From NCBI GenBank assembly GCA_017473345.1, contig JAFULL010000032.1, positions 1 to 33,629 on the forward strand: a DNA stretch of 33,629 bases, given 5' to 3'. Made by a program: the position numbers and the translations under genes. Each line of letters begins with the position of its first letter. Position 1 is the stretch's first letter. Source of the DNA: Clostridia bacterium. Its GTDB lineage: Bacteria > Bacillota > Clostridia > Christensenellales > Aristaeellaceae. The notes below the pieces were generated by a model. The model was given only the letters and a program-made list of their open reading frames with translations. It searched no databases and had not been told where the DNA came from. This document shows, piece by piece, positions 1 to 7,214 of this stretch.

Positions 1-1
1 C

Positions 2-1741
2 ACGCTGTATTCCATCGCGCAGAAGCTGGTGAGCAAGTCGCTGTCCGACGGCGATCTGGTGGGTTCGCGCGGTTCCGTCGGCTCCAGCTTTGTGGCCACC
101 ATGTGCGGCATCACGGAAGTGAACCCCCTGCCGCCGCACTACCGCTGCGACCACTGCCACAAGATGTTCCTCACACCTCCGGAGCTGGCCAGCGTCGGCG
201 TTGACCTGCCTGACAAAAACTGCGATATCTGCGGCCATCCCCTTGCCAAGGACGGCTTTGACATCCCCTTCGAGGTATTCCTCGGCTTCAAGGGCGACAA
301 GGTGCCTGATATCGACCTGAACTTCTCCGGCGAATATCAGCCCCGCGCTCATGCATACATTGAGGAACTGTTCGGCAAGGGCTATGTGTACCGCGCTGGC
401 ACCATCAGCGGTCTGGCGGAAAAGACGGCCTACGGCTTCGCCGCCAAGTACTGCGAGGAGCGCGGCATCCGCGCCGGACGCGCGCACAAGGAACGTCTGG
501 CCGCCGGCTGCGTAGGCGTGAAGCGTACCACCGGCCAGCACCCGGGCGGCATCGTCGTGCTTCCCAAGGAGTACGACATCTGCCAGTTCACGGCCATTCA
601 GCACCCGGCGGATGATATCGAGGGCTCCACCCTCACCACGCACTACGACTTCAACTCCATGCACGACATTCTGGTCAAGCTGGACTGTCTGGGACACGAC
701 GACCCCACCATGATCCACCGTCTGGAGGAACTGACGGGTATCAACTTCAAGCAGATCCCCCTTGACGACAAAAAAGTGATGAGCCTGTTTTCCAAGCCGG
801 ATGCGCTGGGCGTATCCGTGGAGGACATCATGTGGGAAACCGGCACGCTGGGCATTCCGGAATTCGGCACCAGCTTCGTGCGCGGCATGCTGATGGAGAC
901 CCGCCCCACCACCATGGAAGAACTGGTGCGCATTTCCGGCCTAAGCCACGGCACCGACGTATGGCTGGGCAATGCACAGGACATCATCAACAGCGGCAAG
1001 GCCAAGCTGGCGCAGTGCTTCTGTACGCGCGACGACATCATGAACTTCCTCATCTCCAAGGGCATGCAGGAAAAGATGAGCTTTGATATCATGGAATCCG
1101 TCCGCAAGGGGCGCGGCCTCAAGCCTGAATGGGAAGAGGCCATGCGCGAGCACGACGTGCCCGAATGGGCCATCGACAGCTGTCACAAGATCAAGTACAT
1201 GTTCCCCCGCGGCCACGCCGTGGCCTACGTAACGATGGGTCTGCGCGTGGCGTGGTACAAGGTGTACCGTCCGCAGGCCTACTACGCCGCCTACTTCACC
1301 ATCCGCGGCGACGGCTTCGACGCCGGCCGCATGCTGTTGAGCAAGGAAACGCTGCGCGACCGTCTGACCGACTTTGCCAACCGTGAAGAAAAAATGAGCG
1401 TGCGTGAAAAGCAGGAAGAAAACGCCTACCACATGCTGCTGGAGATGCAGATGCGCGGCATTCGCATGCTGCCGGTGGACCTGTACAAGAGCCACTTAAA
1501 CCGCTTTCTCATCGAAGGCAACGACCTGCGCTGCCCCTTCACCGCCATCAGCGGCTTCCCCGAAGCCGCTGCGCAGGGCATCATCGACACGCGCAACCCC
1601 GACCGGCCCTACATCAGCATTGAAGAACTCAAGCAGCGCGCGCACATCGGCGAAAGCACCATCGAGGCGCTGCGCGCGCAGGGCGCGCTGGACGGCATGC
1701 CCGAGACCAGCCAGGTGGACCTGTTCTCGCTGATGATGTAA
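2..1741 (+). CDS. polC: DNA polymerase III PolC-type alpha subunit, C-terminal 579 residues (5' end outside window)
   Basis: PolC is the replicative polymerase of low-GC Gram-positive bacteria. The reading frame is open to the window edge, so the gene is cut by the window rather than broken; a GTG at base 29 is internal, because upstream codons continue the conserved polymerase text (TLYSIAQKLVSKSLSDG). Visible landmarks are the GSRGSVGSSF loop (about base 70), a four-Cys zinc site (CDHC near 148, CDIC near 223), the catalytic PDIDLNFSG aspartates (about 305), TTGQHPGG (about 530) and KLDCLGHDDPTM (about 676), where the third catalytic aspartate is expected. The exonuclease and PHP parts lie upstream. 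The gene ends in TAA only 24 bp before the next gene on the same strand, with no terminator between them, so read-through into the glycosyltransferase gene is likely. Confidence 0.97.
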   Translation, partial: TLYSIAQKLVSKSLSDGDLVGSRGSVGSSFVATMCGITEVNPLPPHYRCDHCHKMFLTPPELASVGVDLPDKNCDICGHPLAKDGFDIPFEVFLGFKGDKVPDIDLNFSGEYQPRAHAYIEELFGKGYVYRAGTISGLAEKTAYGFAAKYCEERGIRAGRAHKERLAAGCVGVKRTTGQHPGGIVVLPKEYDICQFTAIQHPADDIEGSTLTTHYDFNSMHDILVKLDCLGHDDPTMIHRLEELTGINFKQIPLDDKKVMSLFSKPDALGVSVEDIMWETGTLGIPEFGTSFVRGMLMETRPTTMEELVRISGLSHGTDVWLGNAQDIINSGKAKLAQCFCTRDDIMNFLISKGMQEKMSFDIMESVRKGRGLKPEWEEAMREHDVPEWAIDSCHKIKYMFPRGHAVAYVTMGLRVAWYKVYRPQAYYAAYFTIRGDGFDAGRMLLSKETLRDRLTDFANREEKMSVREKQEENAYHMLLEMQMRGIRMLPVDLYKSHLNRFLIEGNDLRCPFTAISGFPEAAAQGIIDTRNPDRPYISIEELKQRAHIGESTIEALRAQGALDGMPETSQVDLFSLMM

Positions 1742-1765
1742 ACAACACGAAAGGAGCCTGCTTTT

Positions 1766-3409
1766 ATGCTGCGCTTTTTCAAAACGCACAGCGAAGCTCC
1801 AGCCAAAGCCGCCTTTGTGCTGACGCTGGTGATCCTGCTTCTTATCGGCCGCTACACATACGCCGATTATGGCTATACGGCCGATGTGCTGGCTGAACGC
1901 ACCACCGCCCTGTCCAACTATCAGCATGCATCCAACGTGCTGCTGGGCCATGACGTGGAGGGGCTTGATGTCGTCCGGCTGGAGGATCACAAGGACAAGT
2001 ACTATGGCGTTGCGCTGCAGATGCCCATGGTGATCGTGGAGCATTTGACCGGTTTCACCATGCCCATGAGCGACGCGCTGCATCTGCGTCATTTCTACAT
2101 TTTTCTGGTCTGTACGGTCGGCTGGACGTGCTTTTACGGTTTTTTGAATCAGGTGTTCAAAAACCGCTGGCTGGCGCTGCTGGGCATGCTGATGGTGGTG
2201 TTGTACCCCCGCTTCTACGGCGAGCAGTTCACCAATATCAAGGACATGGTTTTTACCGCCGTGTGCTGCGCGGCGCTGTACGCCACAGCGCTTTGTCTGG
2301 AGCACGAGGGCAAATGGCTCTACGAGATATTCGCCGCGCTTGCAGGCGCATTCTGCGTCAACACGCGCTTCATCGGCCTGATGATCCCCCTGATGCTGTT
2401 TGGCTACCGCATCCTGCGCGATCTGCTGTTGGCGCCGATTTCCTTCCGGCGCTTCCTGCGCAACCTGATGCGCTACATCGCCCAGCTGATCATGCTGTTT
2501 GGGTTTTACTATCTTATCACCCCGGCTGCATGGCTGGACCCTGCAGGCTATCTGCCAAACGTTCTTTCCACCTTCTCCAATTACAATGTCTGGCGCGGCC
2601 GGGTGCCTTTCCTTGGTAAAATGCGTTTTGGCGACGAGCTGCCATGGTACTACATCCCGTTCTGGCTGGCCGTTTCTGTTCCGGTCTGGTATCTGGTGCT
2701 GCTGGTTTTGAGCGTTCCGCTGTGTGCCCTGCAGCAGCGCCGCAGAAAGGTATTTGTCTGGCTGCTGGACGAGCACCGTTACGGTGTGCTGTGTCTGGCG
2801 ATCGCTCTGGCCCCGTTCCTTGGTATGCTGGTTTCTGAAACCACGCTGTACAATGGCTGGCGGCATGTGTATTTCATCTTCCCGCCGCTGGTGGTACTGA
2901 TGCTGTTTGGCCTGCGTGCGCTGTGGAGGCTGATGCAGGGCAGACGGCTCGTACGCCGCATGCTCGCCCTGTGCATTGCTGTGATGCTCGTATGGCAGGG
3001 CGTATGGATCGTACAGGCGCATCCCATGGAAAAGACCTATTTCAACAAACCGGGTTCTGCCGTGGCCGACCAGCTGGACCGCGACTACTGGTATGAATCC
3101 TACACCCATATGCTGCACAAGATCCTTGAAGTGGACGACACGCACCGCATCTGGCTGTGGAGCACGCTGTTTCTGGGTGAATCCACCTTCAACTTCCTGC
3201 CGCAGGAAGAGTACGAACGTTTCTACATCAGCGTGGAATTCGTTCCTAAAGTGGACTACGTGCTGGATGTAGCGACCGGCATCTACCCTGCCAACTACAA
3301 AGATTTCACCCCCGTGTACGAACTGCGCAACCCCGACGGCGTACTGCTGTCCACCATCTGGCTGCGCACCAGCGTACTGGAAGAACGCTTCGGCGGCGTG
3401 TGGCAATAA
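1766..3409 (+). CDS. Multi-spanning membrane glycosyltransferase, GT-C/GT39-like
   Basis: This is a 547-residue integral membrane protein with one N-terminal membrane helix (about residues 15-33), an external loop rich in charged residues, then about ten further hydrophobic segments and a soluble C-terminal tail of roughly 120 residues. The layout, with an acidic first loop (LEDHKDKYYGVALQMP) and an aromatic segment RFYGEQFTNIKD, resembles GT-C enzymes that move sugars from polyprenyl-phosphate donors onto proteins or glycans outside the membrane. Acceptor and sugar cannot be told from sequence. The start is supported by AAAGGAG about 8 bp upstream of ATG. It follows polC by 24 bp and is probably co-transcribed with it; a separate promoter follows it at 3416. 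It could also be another polytopic envelope protein of unknown role. Confidence 0.7.
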   Translation: MLRFFKTHSEAPAKAAFVLTLVILLLIGRYTYADYGYTADVLAERTTALSNYQHASNVLLGHDVEGLDVVRLEDHKDKYYGVALQMPMVIVEHLTGFTMPMSDALHLRHFYIFLVCTVGWTCFYGFLNQVFKNRWLALLGMLMVVLYPRFYGEQFTNIKDMVFTAVCCAALYATALCLEHEGKWLYEIFAALAGAFCVNTRFIGLMIPLMLFGYRILRDLLLAPISFRRFLRNLMRYIAQLIMLFGFYYLITPAAWLDPAGYLPNVLSTFSNYNVWRGRVPFLGKMRFGDELPWYYIPFWLAVSVPVWYLVLLVLSVPLCALQQRRRKVFVWLLDEHRYGVLCLAIALAPFLGMLVSETTLYNGWRHVYFIFPPLVVLMLFGLRALWRLMQGRRLVRRMLALCIAVMLVWQGVWIVQAHPMEKTYFNKPGSAVADQLDRDYWYESYTHMLHKILEVDDTHRIWLWSTLFLGESTFNFLPQEEYERFYISVEFVPKVDYVLDVATGIYPANYKDFTPVYELRNPDGVLLSTIWLRTSVLEERFGGVWQ

Positions 3410-3415
3410 GCCCGG

Positions 3416-3444
3416 TTGACAACCCATTCCCCAAGTGTTAAGAT
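3416..3444 (+). promoter_or_regulatory. Sigma-A type promoter for the DUF1858 gene
   Basis: TTGACA at 3416-3421, a 17-bp spacer and TAAGAT at 3439-3444. The -35 box starts only 7 bp after the stop of the glycosyltransferase gene. The expected transcript start lies near 3451, giving a leader of about 40 nt with a small GTTCC/GGAAC hairpin before the ribosome site. Confidence 0.8.
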
Positions 3445-3489
3445 AAATCCGTTCCGCAAGGGAACCCAACAAGGAAGGAGATCATTACG

Positions 3490-3690
3490 ATGACTGTTAA
3501 CAAGCAGATGTCTATTGGCCAGGTCCTCAGTCTGGACCGCGGCACCGCCCGCATTTTCATGGAGTTTGGCATGCACTGCCTGGGCTGCCCCCACGCCACC
3601 GCTGAGTCCATCGTCGACGCCTGCCGCGCTCATGGCTCCGATGCCGATGCGCTGATCGAAAAGCTCAACGCCTATCTGGCCGACAAGTAA
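3490..3690 (+). CDS. DUF1858 small redox-disulfide protein (hybrid-cluster-protein-associated type)
   Basis: This 66-residue protein matches the DUF1858 / 'hybrid cluster protein-associated redox disulfide' family: an N-terminal MSIGQVLSLDRGTARIFMEF-type helix pair followed by C30-L-G-C33 and a short helical tail. The family is known for its CxxC pair next to redox enzymes in anaerobes; its biochemical role is not settled. AAGGAAGGAG about 8 bp before ATG supports the start. It has its own promoter at 3416 and a strong terminator directly behind it, so it is likely transcribed alone in quantity. The next gene encodes a di-iron ferritin-like protein, which fits a redox or iron stress theme, although that link is inference. 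Confidence 0.85.
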   Translation: MTVNKQMSIGQVLSLDRGTARIFMEFGMHCLGCPHATAESIVDACRAHGSDADALIEKLNAYLADK

Positions 3691-3697
3691 GGCAACA

Positions 3698-3728
3698 GCC
3701 CATGCAGCCCGCGCTGCATGGGCGTTTT
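3698..3728 (+). terminator. Rho-independent terminator after DUF1858 gene
   Basis: A perfect 10-bp stem GCCCATGCAG / CTGCATGGGC with a 6-nt loop is followed by GTTTT. It lies 7 bp after the stop codon. Confidence 0.85.
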
Positions 3729-3754
3729 CAAAACACGGAAAGGTCGTGAACGAT

Positions 3755-4222
3755 ATGCTGATCCGCTCCGAACAGGAAGCGATGTACGTTGCCTGTCAGA
3801 TGGAGGAAACCGCCGTACAGCTCTACACCCGTGCGCTGCAGCTGATGGAGCAGCTGGGCCGCACACAGGAGCCGCTTTACGGTGAGATCCAGCAAATGCT
3901 CAAGGACGAGCAGGGTCACCTGTGTCGTTTCCGCTCGCTGTACAAGGGACTGGATTCCAGCGACGAGCAGCAGCTGGCGCTGGCCGCCACCGCCGAGGGC
4001 ATTTTGTTTGAAGGGGGCCTGATGGGCGCAGCGCGCAAGGGGCTTCTGAAAGACGCCGAAAGCCTGCTGCAGTTCGCCGCCGATGCCGAGCGCAAATCCG
4101 CCCGGAAGTATCGTGAATTTGCCGCTGCTTCCCAGACAGAAGAAGCCCGTCAGGCCCTCCTGATGATCGCCGACGAAGAGGACGGCCATCTGGTGCAGCT
4201 GGAAAACGCACAGAAAAACTGA
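3755..4222 (+). CDS. Ferritin-like / rubrerythrin-type di-iron protein
   Basis: About 155 residues, almost entirely helical by composition. It carries the pattern of a four-helix di-iron bundle: a glutamate in helix 1 (MEETAVQLY), an ExxH pair in helix 2 (DEQGHL), a glutamate in helix 3 (AERKSARKYREF) and a second ExxH in helix 4 (EEDGHL). This is the erythrin/ferritin-like layout used in iron storage or peroxide reduction. There is no rubredoxin-type Cys4 tail, so it is not a full rubrerythrin. I prefer ATG at 3755, because a GTG at 3746 in the same frame sits only 2 bp from GGAAAGG; that GTG would add three residues. It is followed after 19 bp by the ECF S-component gene and ends without a terminator, so the two are probably one transcript. 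Confidence 0.75.
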   Translation: MLIRSEQEAMYVACQMEETAVQLYTRALQLMEQLGRTQEPLYGEIQQMLKDEQGHLCRFRSLYKGLDSSDEQQLALAATAEGILFEGGLMGAARKGLLKDAESLLQFAADAERKSARKYREFAAASQTEEARQALLMIADEEDGHLVQLENAQKN

Positions 4223-4241
4223 TGGAAAAGAGGTCACGAAA

Positions 4242-4748
4242 GTGAAAAACAAGCAAAGACGTGTCTTTTCTCTGGCAGCCGGCGGCATGCTGGCCGCGCT
4301 GGTCTTTGCAGCCACCTGTTTCATCAAACTGCCTGTTTCCATCACTCAGGGCTATATCCACCTGGGCGATGGCTTCATCCTGCTGGGCGCGGCACTGCTG
4401 GGCCCGATCGCCATTCCGGCAGCCGCCATCGGCAGCATGCTGGCCGATCTGCTGGGCGGCTATACCATGTACTGCCTGCCCACCTTTATCGTCAAGGGCG
4501 CCGTTGCCACCGTCGCCGTCTGGGCCTTTGCCAAAAAGCGTCCGCAATGGCTGACCATCGCGATGCTTGCCGCAAGCGAAGCCGTGATGGTTCTGGGATA
4601 CTTTGTATGCGAATGGCTGCTGCTGGGCTACGGACTTGCGGCGGCTGCCGCAGCTGTTATGCCTAACATGGTGCAGGGCGCAAGCGGCGTGATCGTCGCG
4701 GTTGTGCTGCTGCCGGTGCTGCAGCGCACCAAAGCACTTCACAGGTAA
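4242..4748 (+). CDS. ECF transporter S component (substrate-binding membrane protein)
   Basis: A 168-residue membrane protein with five or six hydrophobic segments. It has the S-component pattern of an early ATCFIKLP helix, then GYIHLGDGFILLGAALLGP and an IGSMLADLLGGYTMY segment. S components bind a vitamin or micronutrient and dock on the shared EcfT/EcfA module, which is not in this window, so this would be a group-II (solitary) type. The ligand cannot be read from the sequence; the general family includes riboflavin, thiamine-precursor and queuosine-type transporters. The start is GTG with AGAGG 8 bp upstream. I saw no ligand-binding riboswitch in the 19-bp gap. Strong terminators follow. 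Confidence 0.8.
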   Translation: MKNKQRRVFSLAAGGMLAALVFAATCFIKLPVSITQGYIHLGDGFILLGAALLGPIAIPAAAIGSMLADLLGGYTMYCLPTFIVKGAVATVAVWAFAKKRPQWLTIAMLAASEAVMVLGYFVCEWLLLGYGLAAAAAAVMPNMVQGASGVIVAVVLLPVLQRTKALHR

Positions 4749-4754
4749 ATCAGC

Positions 4755-4785
4755 AATGCTCCGGTCATCTGACCGGAGCATTTTT
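4755..4785 (+). terminator. Rho-independent terminator after ECF S-component gene
   Basis: An inverted repeat AATGCTCCGGTCA / TGACCGGAGCATT with a 2-nt centre runs straight into a T tract. It lies 6 bp after the stop. Confidence 0.88.
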
Positions 4786-4808
4786 GCAACCGCTGGTTGC
4801 CTGTTTTT
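4786..4808 (+). terminator. Possible second small terminator hairpin
   Basis: GCAACC-GCT-GGTTGC followed by CTGTTTTT abuts the preceding terminator. The stem is only 6 bp, so it may be a backup terminator or chance. Confidence 0.4.
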
Positions 4809-4890
4809 CGCAAACCGAACGCTGTAGTTGGTGGCATTACAGCAGCAGATACGGTATGCTTGGCCTATCAGACATTCAGGAGTGATCGCC

Positions 4891-5583
4891 GTGAGCTTTG
4901 GACAAAACCTGCAGTTCCTTCGCAAAATGCGCAACCGCATGACGCAGGAGGAACTGGCTGAGAAGATGAACGTCAGCCGTCAGACTGTATCCAAATGGGA
5001 GCTGGACGCGGCATACCCGGAAATCAGCAAACTGGCGGAGCTTTGCACACTGTTTTCCTGCACGATGGACGAACTGGTACGCCATGATATGACGCTGAGC
5101 AGTGACGCCTATTCCAACCTCCGCACTGAATGGGTGGAAGCATTGCGCTATATCCGTTATGCCGTTATCAGCCAGGAGCCGGAAAGCGATGCTATTGGCC
5201 ATGTGCAGACATGGGCGCGCAGGCTGGGGATCGCCGCCCCGGAAATTATCGGCTGGGATTTCCCGAAAGCCTCGCAGGAGCAGATCAACGTTTTCAACAT
5301 GCACGGCTACGCAGCCGCGCTCATCCTGCCGGATGGCTGCACTCCCGTCGGGCCGGGCGCGGAAGTCTGCTGTCAGCCGCGGCAGAAGTATCTGGCCATC
5401 ACCATTCAGGAGCCGCACACCGCCTCCTTCACACTGATCCCAGGTGCGTACAAGATGCTGGATACCTACATGAAGGCCAACGGTATCAGCCACAAGCAGG
5501 ATCCTGCGGTGCTGGACTGCTTTGAAAAGGAATATGATCGGGATGGCCGTCATTATATGGATGTGTATATTGCCATTCAATGA
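4891..5583 (+). CDS. XRE-type helix-turn-helix regulator with C-terminal GyrI-like effector domain
   Basis: The protein has 230 residues. Residues 5-60 form an HTH_3 domain (MTQEELAEKMNVSRQTVSKWE), followed by a short linker. A C-terminal region of about 120 residues (from FNMHGYAAALILPDG to the end, including FTLIPGAYKML and YMDVYIAIQ) resembles the small-molecule-binding fold of AraC effector/GyrI-like domains. The start is GTG at 4891, chosen because AGGAGTGATC lies 8 bp upstream; an upstream in-frame start at 4828 would add 21 residues unlike the family. It stands alone between terminators. The likely role is a transcription regulator responding to a small amphipathic ligand; targets are unknown, though the adjacent S-component gene is a candidate. 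Confidence 0.8.
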   Translation: MSFGQNLQFLRKMRNRMTQEELAEKMNVSRQTVSKWELDAAYPEISKLAELCTLFSCTMDELVRHDMTLSSDAYSNLRTEWVEALRYIRYAVISQEPESDAIGHVQTWARRLGIAAPEIIGWDFPKASQEQINVFNMHGYAAALILPDGCTPVGPGAEVCCQPRQKYLAITIQEPHTASFTLIPGAYKMLDTYMKANGISHKQDPAVLDCFEKEYDRDGRHYMDVYIAIQ

Positions 5584-5593
5584 CAACAAGAAA

Positions 5594-5625
5594 CCCGGAC
5601 GGCAGTTTCCGTCCGGGAATTTTTT
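5594..5625 (+). terminator. Rho-independent terminator after HTH regulator
   Basis: A perfect 9-bp stem CCCGGACGG / CCGTCCGGG with a 6-nt loop is followed by AATTTTTTC. From here to 5766 I see no gene or clear signal apart from a weak GC-rich inverted repeat near 5735-5752 downstream of the minus-strand DUF1292 gene. Confidence 0.88.
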
Positions 5626-5766
5626 CATTATTCACTTTTCCTGCCTGCCCGAATCAGAAAACCAACCAGAGTTTTTATCTTGATCGATCCCTATGATCGC
5701 TGTTGGGATTCCATTCGTTTTGGGGAAAAAGCCTGACGGGAACCCGCCGCAATCAGTTATACAGCG

Positions 5767-6147
5767 TCACTCGTCATCAAATGCTTCATCGGCTTCAAAA
5801 TCAGCCTGGACAACCTCAATGAGCTTTTCGAGCAGGTCTTCGTCTTCCACGGCCAGGAATTCTTCGATCTCTTCGCCGTCTTCTTCCTTCTCTACAACCT
5901 TCATAATGTAGAGGTTCACGGCTTCTTCGTCGTCTTCCTCGTGGTCATGGTCACAGTGCTCGCATTCGCAGTCGCAATCACCTTCGTGGGCTTCGCCCAG
6001 TACAACGTATTCTTCACCGTTGTAGAAGAAATAGCGCACGACTTCCAGCAGAACAGTGTTTCCATCCTCATCGACACCTTCGATGAGATCACGGATTTCT
6101 TCTTCGGCGGTCACAGGGCCGCCCACAGAATGTTCGTCGCAGTACAA
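5767..6147 (-). CDS. DUF1292 acidic protein with a Cys/His cluster
   Basis: This is a 126-residue, strongly acidic protein of the DUF1292 (YrzB-like) family, recognised by EEEIRDLIEGVDEDGNTVLLEV, FFYNGEEYVVL, a CDCECEHCDHDH cluster and an acidic tail. The function of the family is unknown; the Cys/His-rich insert could bind metal. Family members elsewhere sit beside the IreB-RuvX genes, which are absent here. I chose a TTG start at 6147 because AGAGGGG lies 8 bp upstream and the open frame further upstream (to 6255) encodes basic, non-family residues. A strong promoter lies about 200 bp further upstream, so the gene seems to have a long untranslated leader. Confidence 0.82.
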   Translation of the reverse strand: MYCDEHSVGGPVTAEEEIRDLIEGVDEDGNTVLLEVVRYFFYNGEEYVVLGEAHEGDCDCECEHCDHDHEEDDEEAVNLYIMKVVEKEEDGEEIEEFLAVEDEDLLEKLIEVVQADFEADEAFDDE

Positions 6148-6355
6148 CGGTATCGCCCCTCTTTCTTTGCTCTTTTTCCCGTTTCCGGTGCGCCATGAGG
6201 TTTGCATGCACCGGAGCATCGCACGCTGCCAACTTGATTGCGCGTTTGCGATCACACCGCCGTGTCATCACATCCTGCGGCGGGCATTTCCCGCGCGCGA
6301 TGGAGAAGCATGTTCCCTGTTTGCCTTTACTGGCTTTTCCTCTTGGCTTGGCCTT
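6148..6355 (-). other. Long leader region of the DUF1292 gene, content unknown
   Basis: About 200 nt between the promoter at 6356-6384 and the chosen TTG start. It is rich in A/G-tracts and GC-rich patches and has open frames that encode very basic peptides, but none has a convincing ribosome site and the first overlaps the -10 box. I do not recognise a known riboswitch, 6S RNA or RNase P consensus. It may hold an undescribed leader structure or a small RNA, or be plain spacer. Confidence 0.35.
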
Positions 6356-6384
6356 ATTATAACCCATAAACCCTGATAATACAA
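6356..6384 (-). promoter_or_regulatory. Promoter toward the DUF1292 gene
   Basis: Read on the minus strand: TTGTAT (6384-6379), a 17-bp spacer and a perfect TATAAT (6361-6356). A start near 6349 leaves a leader of about 200 nt. Confidence 0.75.
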
Positions 6385-6407
6385 GGCTTTGTGCAAAAAT
6401 TTTGTGT

Positions 6408-6436
6408 TTGATTTTTGGTTACTTTTATGCTATGAT
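6408..6436 (+). promoter_or_regulatory. Plus-strand promoter facing through the DUF896 gene
   Basis: TTGATT (6408-6413), a 17-bp spacer, then TATGAT (6431-6436), divergent from the DUF1292 promoter and 24 bp away from it. The first plus-strand gene downstream is the acetyltransferase at 6701, so its transcript would run antisense through the whole DUF896 gene. Confidence 0.65.
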
Positions 6437-6455
6437 AGATTCGTTGGGCAGGCGA

Positions 6456-6668
6456 TCAGTGCTTGTCCTGTTTCTTTTGCAGGGGTTCGATGGTGCCGTC
6501 CGGGCGCTGCAGCTTGATGCCTTCCAGCACCTGTCGCATGTTCTCGCGGAAGCCGTCTAGATATTCCTTGCGCAGCGCAGCGCGCTCGACCTGCTCTTCG
6601 GCAGTCAGTTCGCGTTCGCGGCTGATGCGCGTCAGTTCATTGATGCGTTCAATCTTTTCGTGTTCCAT
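6456..6668 (-). CDS. DUF896 small protein (YnzC-like)
   Basis: A 70-residue helical protein matching DUF896: EKIERINELTRISRERELTAEEQVERAALRKEYL in the N-terminal half and a short tail ending PLQKKQDKH. The family is cytoplasmic and of unknown function; a Bacillus member folds as a two-helix hairpin. Two ATG codons lie two codons apart. I prefer the one at 6668, since AAAGGA stands 9 bp before it but only 3 bp before the ATG at 6674. I see neither a good promoter upstream nor a terminator downstream on its strand; its transcript may run into the DUF1292 promoter region. The opposing plus-strand promoter at 6408 would produce antisense RNA across it. Confidence 0.85.
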   Translation of the reverse strand: MEHEKIERINELTRISRERELTAEEQVERAALRKEYLDGFRENMRQVLEGIKLQRPDGTIEPLQKKQDKH

Positions 6669-6700
6669 ATTCATTCATCCTTTCGGGAGGTTTTGCCTTT

Positions 6701-7177
6701 ATGGTACGTGGTGGATGGTTTGTGATGGGCAGTGATATCACGCTGCCGCTGAGCCTGCGTCAGCAGGTATTTGGGCGTGGTGAGGACACGGTTGATCCCA
6801 TGGCGCAGCAGGTGGTCGTTTATGAAAACGATGCTGCGGTAGGCACTGCCCGACTGTGGTGGCAGGACGGCTCATTCCGTCTGGGCGACGTGGGCGTGCT
6901 GGAAGACAAGCGCGGCCGCGGTTTTGGCGACTTGCTGGTGCGCCTGCTTCTGTACAAGGCTCTCACACACGAAGCCAGCCTTATCACCCTCGCCTGCCCC
7001 GAAGACCTGCAAAGCTTCTTTGCCCAGTATGGCTTCGAGGCCGGTGAAGAACACGACGGTCTGGTGGAAATGTCCATCCGCGGTGAGGACGTGCACCTCA
7101 GCCACTGCGGCGGCAACTGCGCCGAATGCGGCCATCGCAGCCCGGAGTGCGTGCCCAAGGCGCTTAGAGAAGAATAA
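6701..7177 (+). CDS. GNAT family N-acetyltransferase with Cys-rich C-terminal tail
   Basis: The 158-residue protein has a GNAT core: strand AAVGTARLWWQDGSFRLGDVGV, then the acetyl-CoA pyrophosphate-binding turn of the R/Q-x-x-G-x-G/A type seen as KRGRGFGDLLV (about residues 69-79), and FFAQYGFEAG near residues 109-118. After the core, residues about 137-150 carry HCGGNCAECGHRSPEC: four Cys and two His that look like a metal-binding knuckle. Such a tail is unusual for a plain GNAT and suggests zinc or iron-sulfur binding, or a structural clamp. The substrate is unknown. GGGAGG sits 10 bp before the ATG. It starts 32 bp from the divergent DUF896 gene and ends 3 bp before a strong terminator. 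Confidence 0.82.
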   Translation: MVRGGWFVMGSDITLPLSLRQQVFGRGEDTVDPMAQQVVVYENDAAVGTARLWWQDGSFRLGDVGVLEDKRGRGFGDLLVRLLLYKALTHEASLITLACPEDLQSFFAQYGFEAGEEHDGLVEMSIRGEDVHLSHCGGNCAECGHRSPECVPKALREE

Positions 7178-7180
7178 CAG

Positions 7181-7214
7181 AAAAAACGCGCGATGTAAAG
7201 CATCGCGCGTTTTT
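7181..7214 (+). terminator. Rho-independent terminator after GNAT gene
   Basis: A perfect 10-bp stem ACGCGCGATG / CATCGCGCGT with loop TAAAG, flanked by A and T runs. Its T run is also the first bases of the dispersed repeat that follows. Confidence 0.9.

Noticed and set aside
1496-3472. Long minus-strand open frame (about 658 codons) opposite polC and the glycosyltransferase gene
   Set aside because: It is rich in His, Gln and Arg, crosses two well-supported genes, and has no ribosome site or family-like motif: a GC-rich shadow frame.
6089-6367. Basic 92-codon open frame upstream of DUF1292 (starts MGYNKAKPRGK)
   Set aside because: Its ATG overlaps the -10 box of a consensus promoter, it lacks a ribosome site and its end overlaps the DUF1292 gene in another frame.
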